Below are positions 52,214-60,544 of a stretch of DNA of 64,000 nt, piece by piece. The stretch's first letter is position 1. The number at the start of each line of letters is the position of its first letter. The notes beneath the pieces are model-generated. The model ran no database searches and was not told where the DNA came from. It saw nothing but the letters and a program-made list of their open reading frames with translations. Both the position numbers and the translations under genes were made by a program. This DNA comes from Chloroflexota bacterium (GTDB taxonomy: Bacteria > Chloroflexota > Anaerolineae > Anaerolineales > Anaerolineaceae), in NCBI GenBank assembly GCA_021825925.1, contig JAKAFP010000010.1:26995-90994 (forward strand). Reading direction: 5' to 3'.

Positions 52214-52248
52214 AAACCCGGGAGTCAAAAATGAGATTCTCGGGTTTT
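52214..52248 (+). terminator. Terminator after heptamer array
   Basis: AAACCCGGGAGTC (52214-52226) pairs with GATTCTCGGGTTT (52235-52247), two G-U pairs, then T. Ends the heat-shock operon. Confidence 0.75.
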
Positions 52249-52280
52249 GAAAATAATTAAGGTATATTTGTCACGTGGAT

Positions 52281-52682
52281 ATGACACTCACCAAGCAAAC
52301 GAAGATCCTGTACGCCTTGTCGCTGATCGGCATGGGATTGGTGCTGCTGACGCATTTCGTCCGGCCAAACCTGGTGGCACCGCAAGCGTGGGTGGGATTC
52401 GTCTTTGGCGTGCTGCCCAACTTCGGCGCGGGGTTGGGACTGCCGGGCGTACTGTCTACCGTGATCAGCGGGGTGATGAAAAGCCAGGAACGTGAGATCA
52501 ACCCGATCAGCCTGGTGATTTTTGCCGCCATGATCAGCGAGGCAGGCTTGTTCGCTTGGGAGTTTTTACAGTACTTCTTTTGGAAGTATCCAGTGGACTT
52601 GTTCGACCTGGCGGCAACCTTCCTGGGCGGATCCATTGCGCTGGGGTTGGGGTTGTGGGGAGCGAAGAGCAAAAGCGAGTAA
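52281..52682 (+). CDS. Small membrane protein
   Basis: 133 residues from ATG 52281 (GTG 52275 is an alternative). Four hydrophobic helices (KILYALSLIGMGLVLLTHFV, WVGFVFGVLPNFGAGLGLPG, ISLVIFAAMISEAGLFAWEF, LAATFLGGSIALGLGLWGA). No family recognised. No clear SD. It lies between the prmA array and a GNAT gene. Confidence 0.6.
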   Translation: MTLTKQTKILYALSLIGMGLVLLTHFVRPNLVAPQAWVGFVFGVLPNFGAGLGLPGVLSTVISGVMKSQEREINPISLVIFAAMISEAGLFAWEFLQYFFWKYPVDLFDLAATFLGGSIALGLGLWGAKSKSE

Positions 52683-52720
52683 AAAGTAAAGAGTAATCAG
52701 GAAGTGCAATAACAAGAGCA

Positions 52721-52754
52721 TAAACCGGGATTCTTCAAAGAATCCCGGTTTATA
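52721..52754 (+). terminator. Terminator after small membrane protein
   Basis: ATAAACCGGGATTCTT (52721-52736) with AAGAATCCCGGTTTAT (52739-52754). A perfect stem, the same ACCGGGATTC type as the one at 60041. Confidence 0.8.
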
Positions 52755-52809
52755 AAATCAAAAAAATGCGATATAGTAGAGGGCAAATTTATGACGCAGG
52801 GAGTGAACC

Positions 52810-53298
52810 ATGATCCGAGCCGCGACCGAAGCTGATGCTGAAGCAATTGTCAATATTTACAACCATTACATCACCGATACGGTGATCACGTTTGAAGAAA
52901 CACCGGTGACGACCGAAGAGTTCGCCGGGCGCATCCGCAAGGTGCTGGAGGGCGGCTACCCCTACCTGGTGGCCGAAGAAGATGGTGAGATCCTGGGCTA
53001 TTCGTATGCGTCACAGTTCCGCACGCGAGTGGCATACCGCTTTACCGCCGAAACCACGGTCTACCTGAAGCACGGTATCACCGGCAAGGGGTTGGGCACC
53101 GCGCTCTACACCGCGCTGCTCGAGGAACTCAAGCAGCGCAAGTTCCATGTGGCGCTCGGCGGCATCACTGTGCCGAACGCGGCATCCCAAGCCTTGCACG
53201 AGAAGCTGGGCTTCAAGAAGATCGCGCACTTCAGCGAGTGCGGCTTCAAATTCAACCAGTGGCTGGATGTAGGGTTCTGGGAATATAAATTGGAATAA
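52810..53298 (+). CDS. GNAT N-acetyltransferase, phosphinothricin-acetyltransferase-like
   Basis: 162 residues. MIRAATEADAEAIVNIYNHY at the start, ETTVYLKHGITGKGLGTALY as acetyl-CoA motif A, ITVPNAASQALHEKLGFKKI as motif B, and FNQWLDVGFWEYKL at the end. This is the PAT/YncA branch that acetylates methionine sulfone, phosphinothricin or similar. True substrate unknown. GGAG is close upstream of the ATG. Confidence 0.9.
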   Translation: MIRAATEADAEAIVNIYNHYITDTVITFEETPVTTEEFAGRIRKVLEGGYPYLVAEEDGEILGYSYASQFRTRVAYRFTAETTVYLKHGITGKGLGTALYTALLEELKQRKFHVALGGITVPNAASQALHEKLGFKKIAHFSECGFKFNQWLDVGFWEYKLE

Positions 53299-53301
53299 CT
53301 A

Positions 53302-53368
53302 GACTCACTAGAAAAAAATAATTTGCTATAATTATTAAGTAATTATTTTGAATACATTAAGGGGAAAT
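53302..53368 (+). promoter_or_regulatory. Promoter and RBS of Macro-TIR gene
   Basis: GACTCACT (53302-53309), 17-base spacer, TATAAT (53327-53332) within TTTGCTATAAT, and ATTAAGGGGAA just before ATG 53369. Matches the signals ahead of the ATPase gene at 28834-28915. Confidence 0.6.
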
Positions 53369-54346
53369 ATGACTCCAACAGTAAAGATAAAGCTCGGTAA
53401 TCTTTTTGATGGACCATCTGATTTAATAGTCCTTCCTTGTTCAACAACTGGATCTGTAACGGGTTTTGTAGCAAGATCACTGGACGATTACTTAATACCG
53501 TACCCTTTGACAGATATGACTCTAGGTCAAGTCGAAATTCTTCCATTTGAAGGTGGAGAAAATCTAGCTCAATTTGTAGCTTATGCAGCATCTGTACATC
53601 GAAATTCATCTGATGAAAAAGTAATATTAAAAATCGGAGAAAGTTTGGGGACATTTTCTAAAAAAGAACCTTCAGTAAGGTTAATTTCAGCCCCATTATT
53701 GGGAACCGGGTATGGGGGTTTAAAATTAGAATTAGCATGTTTTGAATTAGCCAAAGGCTTTACAAATACAGCTCATGATGATGCTACTTTAATAATTCGA
53801 GTACTACATGAAGATGATTTCGCACGTTTACGTTTTAGTCATAGAGCAATAATCGGAAATTACAAGAAACAAATTCGTGTGTTTATTAGTCATACATCAA
53901 AAGACGATAATGCAATTAAATGGGTAAAAGAATTAGCATATTATTTAATGGATCATGGAATTCAAGCAAGGGTTGATCAATTTCATCTTCGCAGAGGAAT
54001 GGATTTGCCTCAATGGATGAGCAATGAACTTACACTAGCTCAGAAAGTGGTTATTGTTTCTGATGAGGCATACAAAATTAAAGCGGATGGACGTTTTGGT
54101 GGTGTTGGTTGGGAGACAATGATTATTCAAGGTGACATATCCCAATTGCCCCCTGATAGTACGAAATATCAAGTTGTGGTGAGATCTGAAATATTGGAAA
54201 ACGGATTACCCATTTATTTAAAGTCAAAATTCGTGTTTCATGCTCCTCCATCTGATTTATCTAATTCATATAAAAAAGAATTACTAAAAGAACTTCTAGA
54301 CCTTCCGCTTGATGAGAGGGTGGAAGCTAATGAATTCTTCATATAG
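53369..54346 (+). CDS. Macro-like and TIR/SEFIR domain fusion protein
   Basis: 325 residues from ATG 53369 (AAGGGGA upstream). Residues about 5-130 resemble a macro domain: VKIKLGNLFDGPSDLIVLPC, SVTGFVARSL, and LISAPLLGTGYGGLK where macro proteins have a Gly-rich phosphate loop. Residues 168-265 form a TIR/SEFIR domain: IRVFISHTSKDDNAIKWVKE, DQFHLRRGMDLPQWMSNELT, KVVIVSDEAY, GGVGWE. WMSNE (216-220) fits the WxxxE arrangement of TIR NADases. A TIR that cleaves NAD+ joined to an ADP-ribose-binding fold suggests an immune or signalling enzyme. AT-rich, unlike neighbours. No partner gene adjoins. Confidence 0.75.
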   Translation: MTPTVKIKLGNLFDGPSDLIVLPCSTTGSVTGFVARSLDDYLIPYPLTDMTLGQVEILPFEGGENLAQFVAYAASVHRNSSDEKVILKIGESLGTFSKKEPSVRLISAPLLGTGYGGLKLELACFELAKGFTNTAHDDATLIIRVLHEDDFARLRFSHRAIIGNYKKQIRVFISHTSKDDNAIKWVKELAYYLMDHGIQARVDQFHLRRGMDLPQWMSNELTLAQKVVIVSDEAYKIKADGRFGGVGWETMIIQGDISQLPPDSTKYQVVVRSEILENGLPIYLKSKFVFHAPPSDLSNSYKKELLKELLDLPLDERVEANEFFI

Positions 54347-54490
54347 TTAGTATATTTTTTTTACTCAGAAAAATTAAATTAGATATCTCAAAATTTTCCG
54401 GTTTCATCCCCATATTTATTGATTGAAATTTTCTCTTGTATCCGTTATAAATAGTTATCGGAATTCATTTCATCACGGGAGGAATTTGCG

Positions 54491-55453
54491 ATGAAATCTA
54501 AACCCATCTTGCATGCAATATCTTTATTGTTAATCATTACGTTTCTAGCCGGGTGTATGCAAACCACGCCGACCGCCCTTGTCATAGAAACGCCCGCCCC
54601 ATCGGTTGAAACTGAAACCACCGCAGCCCTGGTCGAAACTTCCGCGCCGACGGCGGAACCCACCACCGTACCGGAGGTGAATGCCAATCTTCTGCCGCCT
54701 GATCCACAGATCGTGACCATCACCACGGAAGACAACTTCACCCTGACCGGCTACTATTACCCGGCGGGGGTTGAGAATGCGCCGGTGGTGGTGCTGATGC
54801 ACTGGATGATGGGTGACCACAACGACTGGAACGAAGTGGCAGTCTGGCTGCAGAACCGCGGTTTCAAAAATCCGTTCGAGAACCCGGGCGACGGCGCGCA
54901 GTTCCGCTGGTGGGACCCGAGCTGGTTCCCGGCAGTCCCTGCTGAAAAATCATACGCGGTGCTGGATTTCTCTTTCCGCGACTGCAAACCCTGGACGGCC
55001 GGCTGTCAGAGCATTCAAAAAGCCAACTGGGTCAAAGACGCCATCGCTGCGCTGATGTTCGCCCGCGGGTTGGAGGGGGTGGACCCCAACCAGATCACCG
55101 CCATTGGGTCAAGCATCGGTGCGGATGGCGCGGCAGACGGCTGTGCATTGCTCAACAAGGAATTCCCCGGGGCGTGCAAAGGAGCGCTTTCACTTTCACC
55201 CGGCGACTATCTGGATGTAAGTTACGTGGCCACGATCAAAGAACTTGGCAGCAGCGACCCTCCCACACCGGCCTGGTGCATTGCCGACCCGAGTGAATAT
55301 GCGCTCTGCCAAGCCGCAGAAGGCGCCGGCAACACCGCTTTCAAGGGTTTTTCGATCACGGATGGGGACCACGGCAACATGCTGCTCCGTCCAGACCTCG
55401 ATCCGCTGCCAATGCAGTTGATTCTGGACTTTTTAGACATTGCTCTAAAGTAA
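54491..55453 (+). CDS. Alpha/beta-hydrolase-like lipoprotein
   Basis: 320 residues. Signal peptide with lipobox LAGC (C22). Thr/Pro-rich linker, then a hydrolase-like domain: VVVLMHWMMGDHNDWNEVAV, AIGSSIGADGAADGC with nucleophile Ser in G-S-S-I-G, and DGDHGNMLLRPD supplying a likely His. This resembles dienelactone-hydrolase-type folds. Extracellular, membrane-anchored. Followed 29 bases later by a paralogue, so a tandem duplication. Substrate unknown. Confidence 0.78.
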   Translation: MKSKPILHAISLLLIITFLAGCMQTTPTALVIETPAPSVETETTAALVETSAPTAEPTTVPEVNANLLPPDPQIVTITTEDNFTLTGYYYPAGVENAPVVVLMHWMMGDHNDWNEVAVWLQNRGFKNPFENPGDGAQFRWWDPSWFPAVPAEKSYAVLDFSFRDCKPWTAGCQSIQKANWVKDAIAALMFARGLEGVDPNQITAIGSSIGADGAADGCALLNKEFPGACKGALSLSPGDYLDVSYVATIKELGSSDPPTPAWCIADPSEYALCQAAEGAGNTAFKGFSITDGDHGNMLLRPDLDPLPMQLILDFLDIALK

Positions 55454-55482
55454 ACAAGTGACCTACAAATCGGAGGGGACAG

Positions 55483-56442
55483 TTGAAAAATAAATTTTCG
55501 CTTGTTGCAGGCATAACTTGTCTGTTATTTGTTGTTGCAGGCTGCGGCAATACACCAGTAAACGGCGAGGATGACAGGAATGAACCCTCCATTGCCACTG
55601 AAGTTGAAGCAACTATTACTGAAGCGCCTGTTTTACCCACAGCCACAGCAACTGACGCCAGGCCGGCTCCTCTGGCAATGGAACCACAGGAAGTCACGTA
55701 TACCAATGCAGCTGGTGAAAGCATTAAAGGGTTATATTATCCAGCTGCGGTTAATCCCGCCCCGCTGGTGGTCTTGATGCACTGGTCTAACGGGGATATG
55801 AGCGACTGGTACGAAGTGGCGGTCTGGCTGCAAAACCGCGGTTTGAATAATCCTTTCCCCAACCCTGAAATACCCGGGCAGACTGAACCTGCAAGTTGGT
55901 GGAATCCCCTCTGGTTCCCCAAATTGGAAGAAAACAAATCTTACGGAGTGTTCATCTTTTCTTTCAGCGGCAGCTACCCTTTCCCCAATATTGATAAACA
56001 GGTAGACACCTCTGGATGGCTGGATGATGCGCAATCTGCCATGCTCAAGGCACTTGACTTGAAGGGCGTGGATACAACCCAAATTGTGTCCATTGGCTCC
56101 GTCCAGGGAGCAGACGCTGCAATCGCTGGCTGCCTCTATCTCAATGAACAGCAATCCGGTGCGTGCAAAGGAACACTAGCCCTTTCACCAGGCGGCTATT
56201 TAATGAAAGACTATCCTGAGACAGTGGATGCGTTGGGAAAAATAAACCCACCCACAACAGCCTGGTGCATTGGGATGGAATATGAAATTTCAGTTTGTGA
56301 GTATGCTGCAACACTGGGCAATAGTTCTTTTAAATACTTCACCATCCCCGGCCAGAACCAGGGCAACATGCTGCTCAGTCCAAATCTGGAGCCGCTGCCG
56401 ATGCAGTTGATATTGGATTTTTTGGAGGAAACTGTTAATTAA
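55483..56442 (+). CDS. Paralogous hydrolase-like lipoprotein with altered catalytic residues
   Basis: 319 residues from TTG 55483, with a strong SD (GGAGGGG). Lipobox VAGC. It aligns along its length with the preceding gene (VVLMHWSNGDMSDWYEVAVW, FPNPEIPG, AWCIGME, LLSPNLEPLPMQLILDFLEE). The nucleophile loop is GSVQG instead of GSSIG, and the DGDHGNML His is replaced in PGQNQGNML. So Ser is kept but the His is lost, suggesting a non-catalytic or changed protein. Confidence 0.75.
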   Translation: MKNKFSLVAGITCLLFVVAGCGNTPVNGEDDRNEPSIATEVEATITEAPVLPTATATDARPAPLAMEPQEVTYTNAAGESIKGLYYPAAVNPAPLVVLMHWSNGDMSDWYEVAVWLQNRGLNNPFPNPEIPGQTEPASWWNPLWFPKLEENKSYGVFIFSFSGSYPFPNIDKQVDTSGWLDDAQSAMLKALDLKGVDTTQIVSIGSVQGADAAIAGCLYLNEQQSGACKGTLALSPGGYLMKDYPETVDALGKINPPTTAWCIGMEYEISVCEYAATLGNSSFKYFTIPGQNQGNMLLSPNLEPLPMQLILDFLEETVN

Positions 56443-56635
56443 TTCTTATACATTTACCTAATAGAACGTACTTCGGTTGCCGCATCTATGATCAATATGA
56501 CACATTATTATTCATCGATAAATAAAGATTGTATACCACACAACAAGTAAACTTAACAACAAGGAAAAACCTTAAGTCTAAATATAAGAGCAATAGAGGT
56601 TTCCGCTGAAAAATATAATACGATTTAAAGTCAAA

Positions 56636-57751
56636 ATGGTATGGTTTTTGGTATCACTAATTCTTCTTGGATTGTCAGCTTGTAGTCCAAAAACAATTGA
56701 TATCCCTGGTAGATTATTCTTCATCAACAATTATGGAATTTGTGATGAAAATCCAATATCTGTTTTTGAATTAAAAACGGGAATGAAATCTCCCGAACAA
56801 CTTTGGACAAATTTGCCTTGTAACAAAACTGGGTTTTCATCAATCTTAGTATCACAAGATAATAAATTTGCGTTACTGATATCCGATAGCCTGCCAAACA
56901 GACTTGTTCAACTAAATCTGTCAACAGGAGAAACCAAGATTATTCTTTTGCCTGATTTCGAAACCCCCAAACCAATAGAACTTAAGGGGGCATTATCACC
57001 AAATAATCGATATTTTGTCTTCTCAGAATATAATCCAGTTGATTTTTGGATAAAACCCCGAGTTTATCTAATTGACCTTGCTTTAGGGTCAAACTCAATC
57101 CTATTTGAAAGCCCATGTGCACCATATGGCAACTTGGGCGACAAAAATGGAACCATAGTCTGCGCATCCATTGGCTTGCCACAATGGATTGATAATGAAA
57201 CTATTATTTTCAGCAGTTATTCCGATGATTTGCCAAAAACAGTAGAATGGGGTGCAGATATTGATCCCAATCGCACATTTGTAATGGATCTGAATGGAAA
57301 TATACTCCAAGAAATTACCCCAGCCTTATATATCGCCGAGATAGCTGGACCAACCATGCTATATTACGAATATGACAAAGGAAATGAAGGATATAAATGG
57401 ATCGAAACATCTGAAGTGAAACAAGGAGTAATTAACCCTCATTTGCTTAACGTCAACAGTCAATTTAGAAATAACAATATTGGAGATCCTGGATATTTGG
57501 AAATCCCAAATATTTCACCAGATGGACAATTTGCTTTACAACGGATTGATGGAGTTTGGCATTTAATTGGATTACGTGATGGTACGGATATTGTGACACC
57601 GATTTCAAGAGAACATTGTGGCAGGTGGTCTCCTGATCAAAAATTTATATGGTGTGGAGATTCAGGCTCAGAAATAATTTCTTTGGAAAGCTTCAAATCA
57701 ACTAAATTGATATTTCCTCAAACATTTTGGCCTTTTGCGTGGTTACCTTAA
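56636..57751 (+). CDS. Lipoprotein, possible beta-propeller
   Basis: 371 residues from ATG 56636. The lipobox LSAC is at the N-terminus (Cys16), but the n-region from this ATG has no basic residue. A CTG at 56606 with AGAGG six bases upstream would add a basic segment (KNIIRFKVK), so the true start may be there. The body has repeated strand-turn units (LVQLNLSTGETKIILLPDFE, ALSPNNRYFVFSEYN, PNISPDGQFALQRIDGVWHL) as in WD40/TolB-like propellers. AT-rich. Function unknown. Confidence 0.65.
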   Translation: MVWFLVSLILLGLSACSPKTIDIPGRLFFINNYGICDENPISVFELKTGMKSPEQLWTNLPCNKTGFSSILVSQDNKFALLISDSLPNRLVQLNLSTGETKIILLPDFETPKPIELKGALSPNNRYFVFSEYNPVDFWIKPRVYLIDLALGSNSILFESPCAPYGNLGDKNGTIVCASIGLPQWIDNETIIFSSYSDDLPKTVEWGADIDPNRTFVMDLNGNILQEITPALYIAEIAGPTMLYYEYDKGNEGYKWIETSEVKQGVINPHLLNVNSQFRNNNIGDPGYLEIPNISPDGQFALQRIDGVWHLIGLRDGTDIVTPISREHCGRWSPDQKFIWCGDSGSEIISLESFKSTKLIFPQTFWPFAWLP

Positions 57752-57929
57752 CTCAATATAAATAATACAAGAAATCTGGGTACAAAATACAAATTGATTT
57801 CAAATTCAACATACCCTTCAGGAATCCAGAAATTCTTGCAGGTCTGTTCATGCTTGATTACTGACTTTTTTGAACCAGGTACTTTAAATTCATTACTTAT
57901 AAATTAATAGTTTTAGACTTCATTCTTTA

Positions 57930-59084
57930 CTAGTTACACGCCCGCTCCATCAATGCGGTGGTATCAAGTCCATTGGCGACCAGGGCGAATTTACCCTTGG
58001 TGATGCCCAGGGGTTCGAAGGGCATGACGGCCTGCATGCCCGGGTTTGACAGGTGCAGGGTATAGCAACCCACAAAGACCTGTGTTGCCCCGGTGGTGGT
58101 CTGGACGGTTTGAGTAACGGGAACCTGGTAATAGAACTGACCAGCGCCGGCGTCTGAGAGGCCCGTGCCAAAGGTGGCGCTGATCAAACCTGTATCTGCA
58201 AATCCGGCGGCATAATCTGCATAATTTCCGACCGCGGCCGGATCCTGCCAGTAAGAGAAGGCTCTGACGTATTCCTTGCGGTTGATGGCGTTGAAGAGCG
58301 AACTGACCATTTCCACAGCGCCTGAACGATTGTCAATGTAATTATCCGGTCCAAGGTTGGCCAATGATTCGAGCGCATGCGGTTCAGGCGGATTACCGGC
58401 TGCAGCGGTGCTGTAATCCGTGCCATAGCAGGCAGTGATCAGCGCATCTTCATCGCTGGTTCCAGGTGTTACAGCTGTAAAGCCACCCTTCTCGATATGG
58501 AGGAGATCAATGGGAGGTTCTGCAAAATTGGCAGGCTGCGGAAAACGCAGTAAAAAGCAAGCGGATGACTTTTCGATTGTATTATCCACGTGGGTAAAGG
58601 TGAAAACGACCGGTGCGGAGTAATAAATACTGCCGGCGGCGCCTTCACTGTAGATTGTGCCAAGCGTGACCTGCACTGAAGCGACATTAGCATAATGATT
58701 GCTGAAGGCATCCAGAATGCCCAAATAATCCATGGGGCTGGACCAATAGGAATAGCCGCGGATGAACTCGTGGCGGTTAAATGAATTGGCCAGAGAATAA
58801 AGCATGGCGGCCGGGTTTGAGCGGTCATCCAGATAAACCGCGGCTGAGTAATCCACGTTGGCTGCGGGGTTATCGGTCGGTATGTTGGCTGCTGGAGTTT
58901 CTGTGGCAACCGGTTCTGTCTGGGCGGAGGCTTCTGTGGTCAGGGGTTCAGGTGTAATGGTTGGAGGAATGGTGGCAAGGGTTGCCTCGGGGGTAAGTGA
59001 AGGCGCCGGCGTTTGGGTCTTGGGTCCGCAGGCCGAAAGTAAAAGGAACGCTACAGTAATTAAGGGAATCAGTGATCGTTTCAT
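57930..59084 (-). CDS. Lipoprotein with two internal repeats
   Basis: 384 residues from ATG 59084 with GGAGG upstream. Signal peptide ending in lipobox LSAC, Thr/Pro/Ala-rich linker to about residue 75. Then two homologous domains: the first around NPAAMLYSLANSFNRHEFIR, GYSYW and the second around GAVEMVSSLFNAINRKEYVR, AFSYW, each ending near a Cys. Ancestral duplication of a domain of about 140 residues. Fold not recognised. Extracellular. Confidence 0.7.
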   Translation of the reverse strand: MKRSLIPLITVAFLLLSACGPKTQTPAPSLTPEATLATIPPTITPEPLTTEASAQTEPVATETPAANIPTDNPAANVDYSAAVYLDDRSNPAAMLYSLANSFNRHEFIRGYSYWSSPMDYLGILDAFSNHYANVASVQVTLGTIYSEGAAGSIYYSAPVVFTFTHVDNTIEKSSACFLLRFPQPANFAEPPIDLLHIEKGGFTAVTPGTSDEDALITACYGTDYSTAAAGNPPEPHALESLANLGPDNYIDNRSGAVEMVSSLFNAINRKEYVRAFSYWQDPAAVGNYADYAAGFADTGLISATFGTGLSDAGAGQFYYQVPVTQTVQTTTGATQVFVGCYTLHLSNPGMQAVMPFEPLGITKGKFALVANGLDTTALMERACN

Positions 59085-59161
59085 GATAATGCCTCCATTT
59101 ACACCCTTATCTATACCACAAGTTGCCACTTTAGACATAATTCTATCCAAATAATTCATTC

Positions 59162-59190
59162 TTGACATAGGACGTATGTTCGTGTATTAT
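59162..59190 (+). promoter_or_regulatory. lexA promoter with LexA box
   Basis: TTGACA (59162-59167), 17-base spacer, TATTAT (59185-59190). The spacer holds AGGACGTATGTTCG (59169-59182), which matches the Gram-positive/Chloroflexi-type box CGAACRNRYGTTYC on the other strand at 12 of 14 positions. This indicates autoregulation of lexA. Confidence 0.75.
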
Positions 59191-59229
59191 AATAGTACAA
59201 ATGACCGATAATAGGTCTAGGAGGCTCAA

Positions 59230-59955
59230 ATGGCTAAAAGACATCCCGGGTTAAGTGAACGGCATCGCAAGATCATGGAATTCTTGACGAAATTTCAGGA
59301 TGCCAACGGCTATTCCCCTTCCATCCGTCAAATTGGCGACAGCATCAATGTAAAATCCACATCATTGGTTGATTATTACTTGAATCAGCTGCTCGAAATG
59401 GGTTACATCGAACGCGAGAATCGTATTTCCCGCAGCATCCGCGTTCTTCAGCCAGTTCAAGGTGAACCTTCCTTGCCCACCAAAGTGGCAGACGCCATTC
59501 GCAACGCCGGTAGCGCGCTGTCTGACCTGATCAGCATTCCGCTCGCCGGGCGCATTGTGGCCAGTGCACCGCTGCCTATGCCGACTTCCGATCTCAATTA
59601 TTATGACGCCGAATCCAGCGTGGATATCGCCCGCAGCCTGCTTCCCAGCCGCGACGTAAGCGAGCTCTTCGCGCTTGAAGTGGATGGCGATTCGATGGTT
59701 GATGCCATGGTTAACGATGGCGACATCGTGGTGATGAAGAAAACCTCCACCGCCAACAACGGCGATATGGTGGCCGTGTGGCTGGATGACAAGGATGAAA
59801 CCACGCTCAAGTACTTCTACAAGGAAGCCAAACGCATCCGTCTGCAGCCTGCCAACCCCAATATGGGTCCGATCTACGTGGAAGACCCCAAGAGCCTGCG
59901 CATTATGGGCAAAGTGGTGTTGGTGATCCGCCAGATCAAATCCGTGGCGGGATGA
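59230..59955 (+). CDS. lexA: LexA repressor / SOS regulator
   Basis: 241 residues. N-terminal winged helix (LSERHRKIMEFLTKFQDANG, YSPSIRQIGDSINVKSTSLV). Cleavage site A-G in PLAGRIVASAP. Serine-peptidase domain with Ser in EVDGDSMVDAMVNDGD and Lys in TTLKYFYKEAKRI. Somewhat longer than the 200-residue standard because of a linker (QPVQGEPSLPTKVADAIRNA). Controls the SOS regulon; autocleaves with RecA. A LexA box overlaps its promoter. Confidence 0.93.
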   Translation: MAKRHPGLSERHRKIMEFLTKFQDANGYSPSIRQIGDSINVKSTSLVDYYLNQLLEMGYIERENRISRSIRVLQPVQGEPSLPTKVADAIRNAGSALSDLISIPLAGRIVASAPLPMPTSDLNYYDAESSVDIARSLLPSRDVSELFALEVDGDSMVDAMVNDGDIVVMKKTSTANNGDMVAVWLDDKDETTLKYFYKEAKRIRLQPANPNMGPIYVEDPKSLRIMGKVVLVIRQIKSVAG

Positions 59956-60040
59956 CCATTTTAATATCGTAGGGGTAAATCATCCTGCAAGTGGTCGCTT
60001 TGAGTGAATTACCTTTACAACAAACAAAATAACCAAACAA

Positions 60041-60076
60041 AAACCGGGAATCTTCGCAGATTCCCGGTTTATTTTT
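60041..60076. terminator. Bidirectional terminator between lexA and rplL
   Basis: AAACCGGGAATCT (60041-60053), loop TCGC-like, AGATTCCCGGTTT (60058-60070), T-runs on both strands. Confidence 0.9.
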
Positions 60077-60091
60077 GCACTTCGCAAAAAA

Positions 60092-60472
60092 CTAGGCGAG
60101 TTCGACGACGCCGCCAGCTTCTTCGAGTTTCTTCTTGGCATCGGCAGCAGCTTCTTTGCCAACAGCGGAGAGGACTTTGGCACCAGCGGTTTCGGCCATG
60201 GTCTTGGCTTCAACTAAACCAAGGTTGGTCAGGGCGCGGATGACTTTGATGACTTCGATTTTCTTGGGGCCGGCGTCCTTGAGGACGACATCGAATTCGG
60301 TCTTCTCTTCCACGGGTTCAGCAGAAGCGGCAGCGGCGCCACCAGCGGCAACCATGGCCACAGGTGCGGCGGCGGAAACGCCCCATTTTTCTTCGAGGGC
60401 TTTCACCAATTCAGCAGCTTCGAGAACAGAGAGTTTGCTCAACTCTTCAACAAGTTTATCCATATCAGCCAT
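60092..60472 (-). CDS. rplL: 50S ribosomal protein L7/L12
   Basis: 126 residues from ATG 60472 with GGAG upstream. N-terminal dimerisation part ([20 protein letters not shown]), Ala-rich hinge ([20 protein letters not shown]), and C-terminal domain ([40 protein letters not shown]). Stalk protein contacting translational GTPases. Cotranscribed with rplJ. Confidence 0.97.
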   Translation of the reverse strand: MADMDKLVEELSKLSVLEAAELVKALEEKWGVSAAAPVAMVAAGGAAAASAEPVEEKTEFDVVLKDAGPKKIEVIKVIRALTNLGLVEAKTMAETAGAKVLSAVGKEAAADAKKKLEEAGGVVELA

Positions 60473-60544
60473 TTCAATTACTCCTTTGATCAAATGTTAA
60501 TAAATTTTTAGTTCCGGTACAACATCACCGGATTCGGTGGCAAA

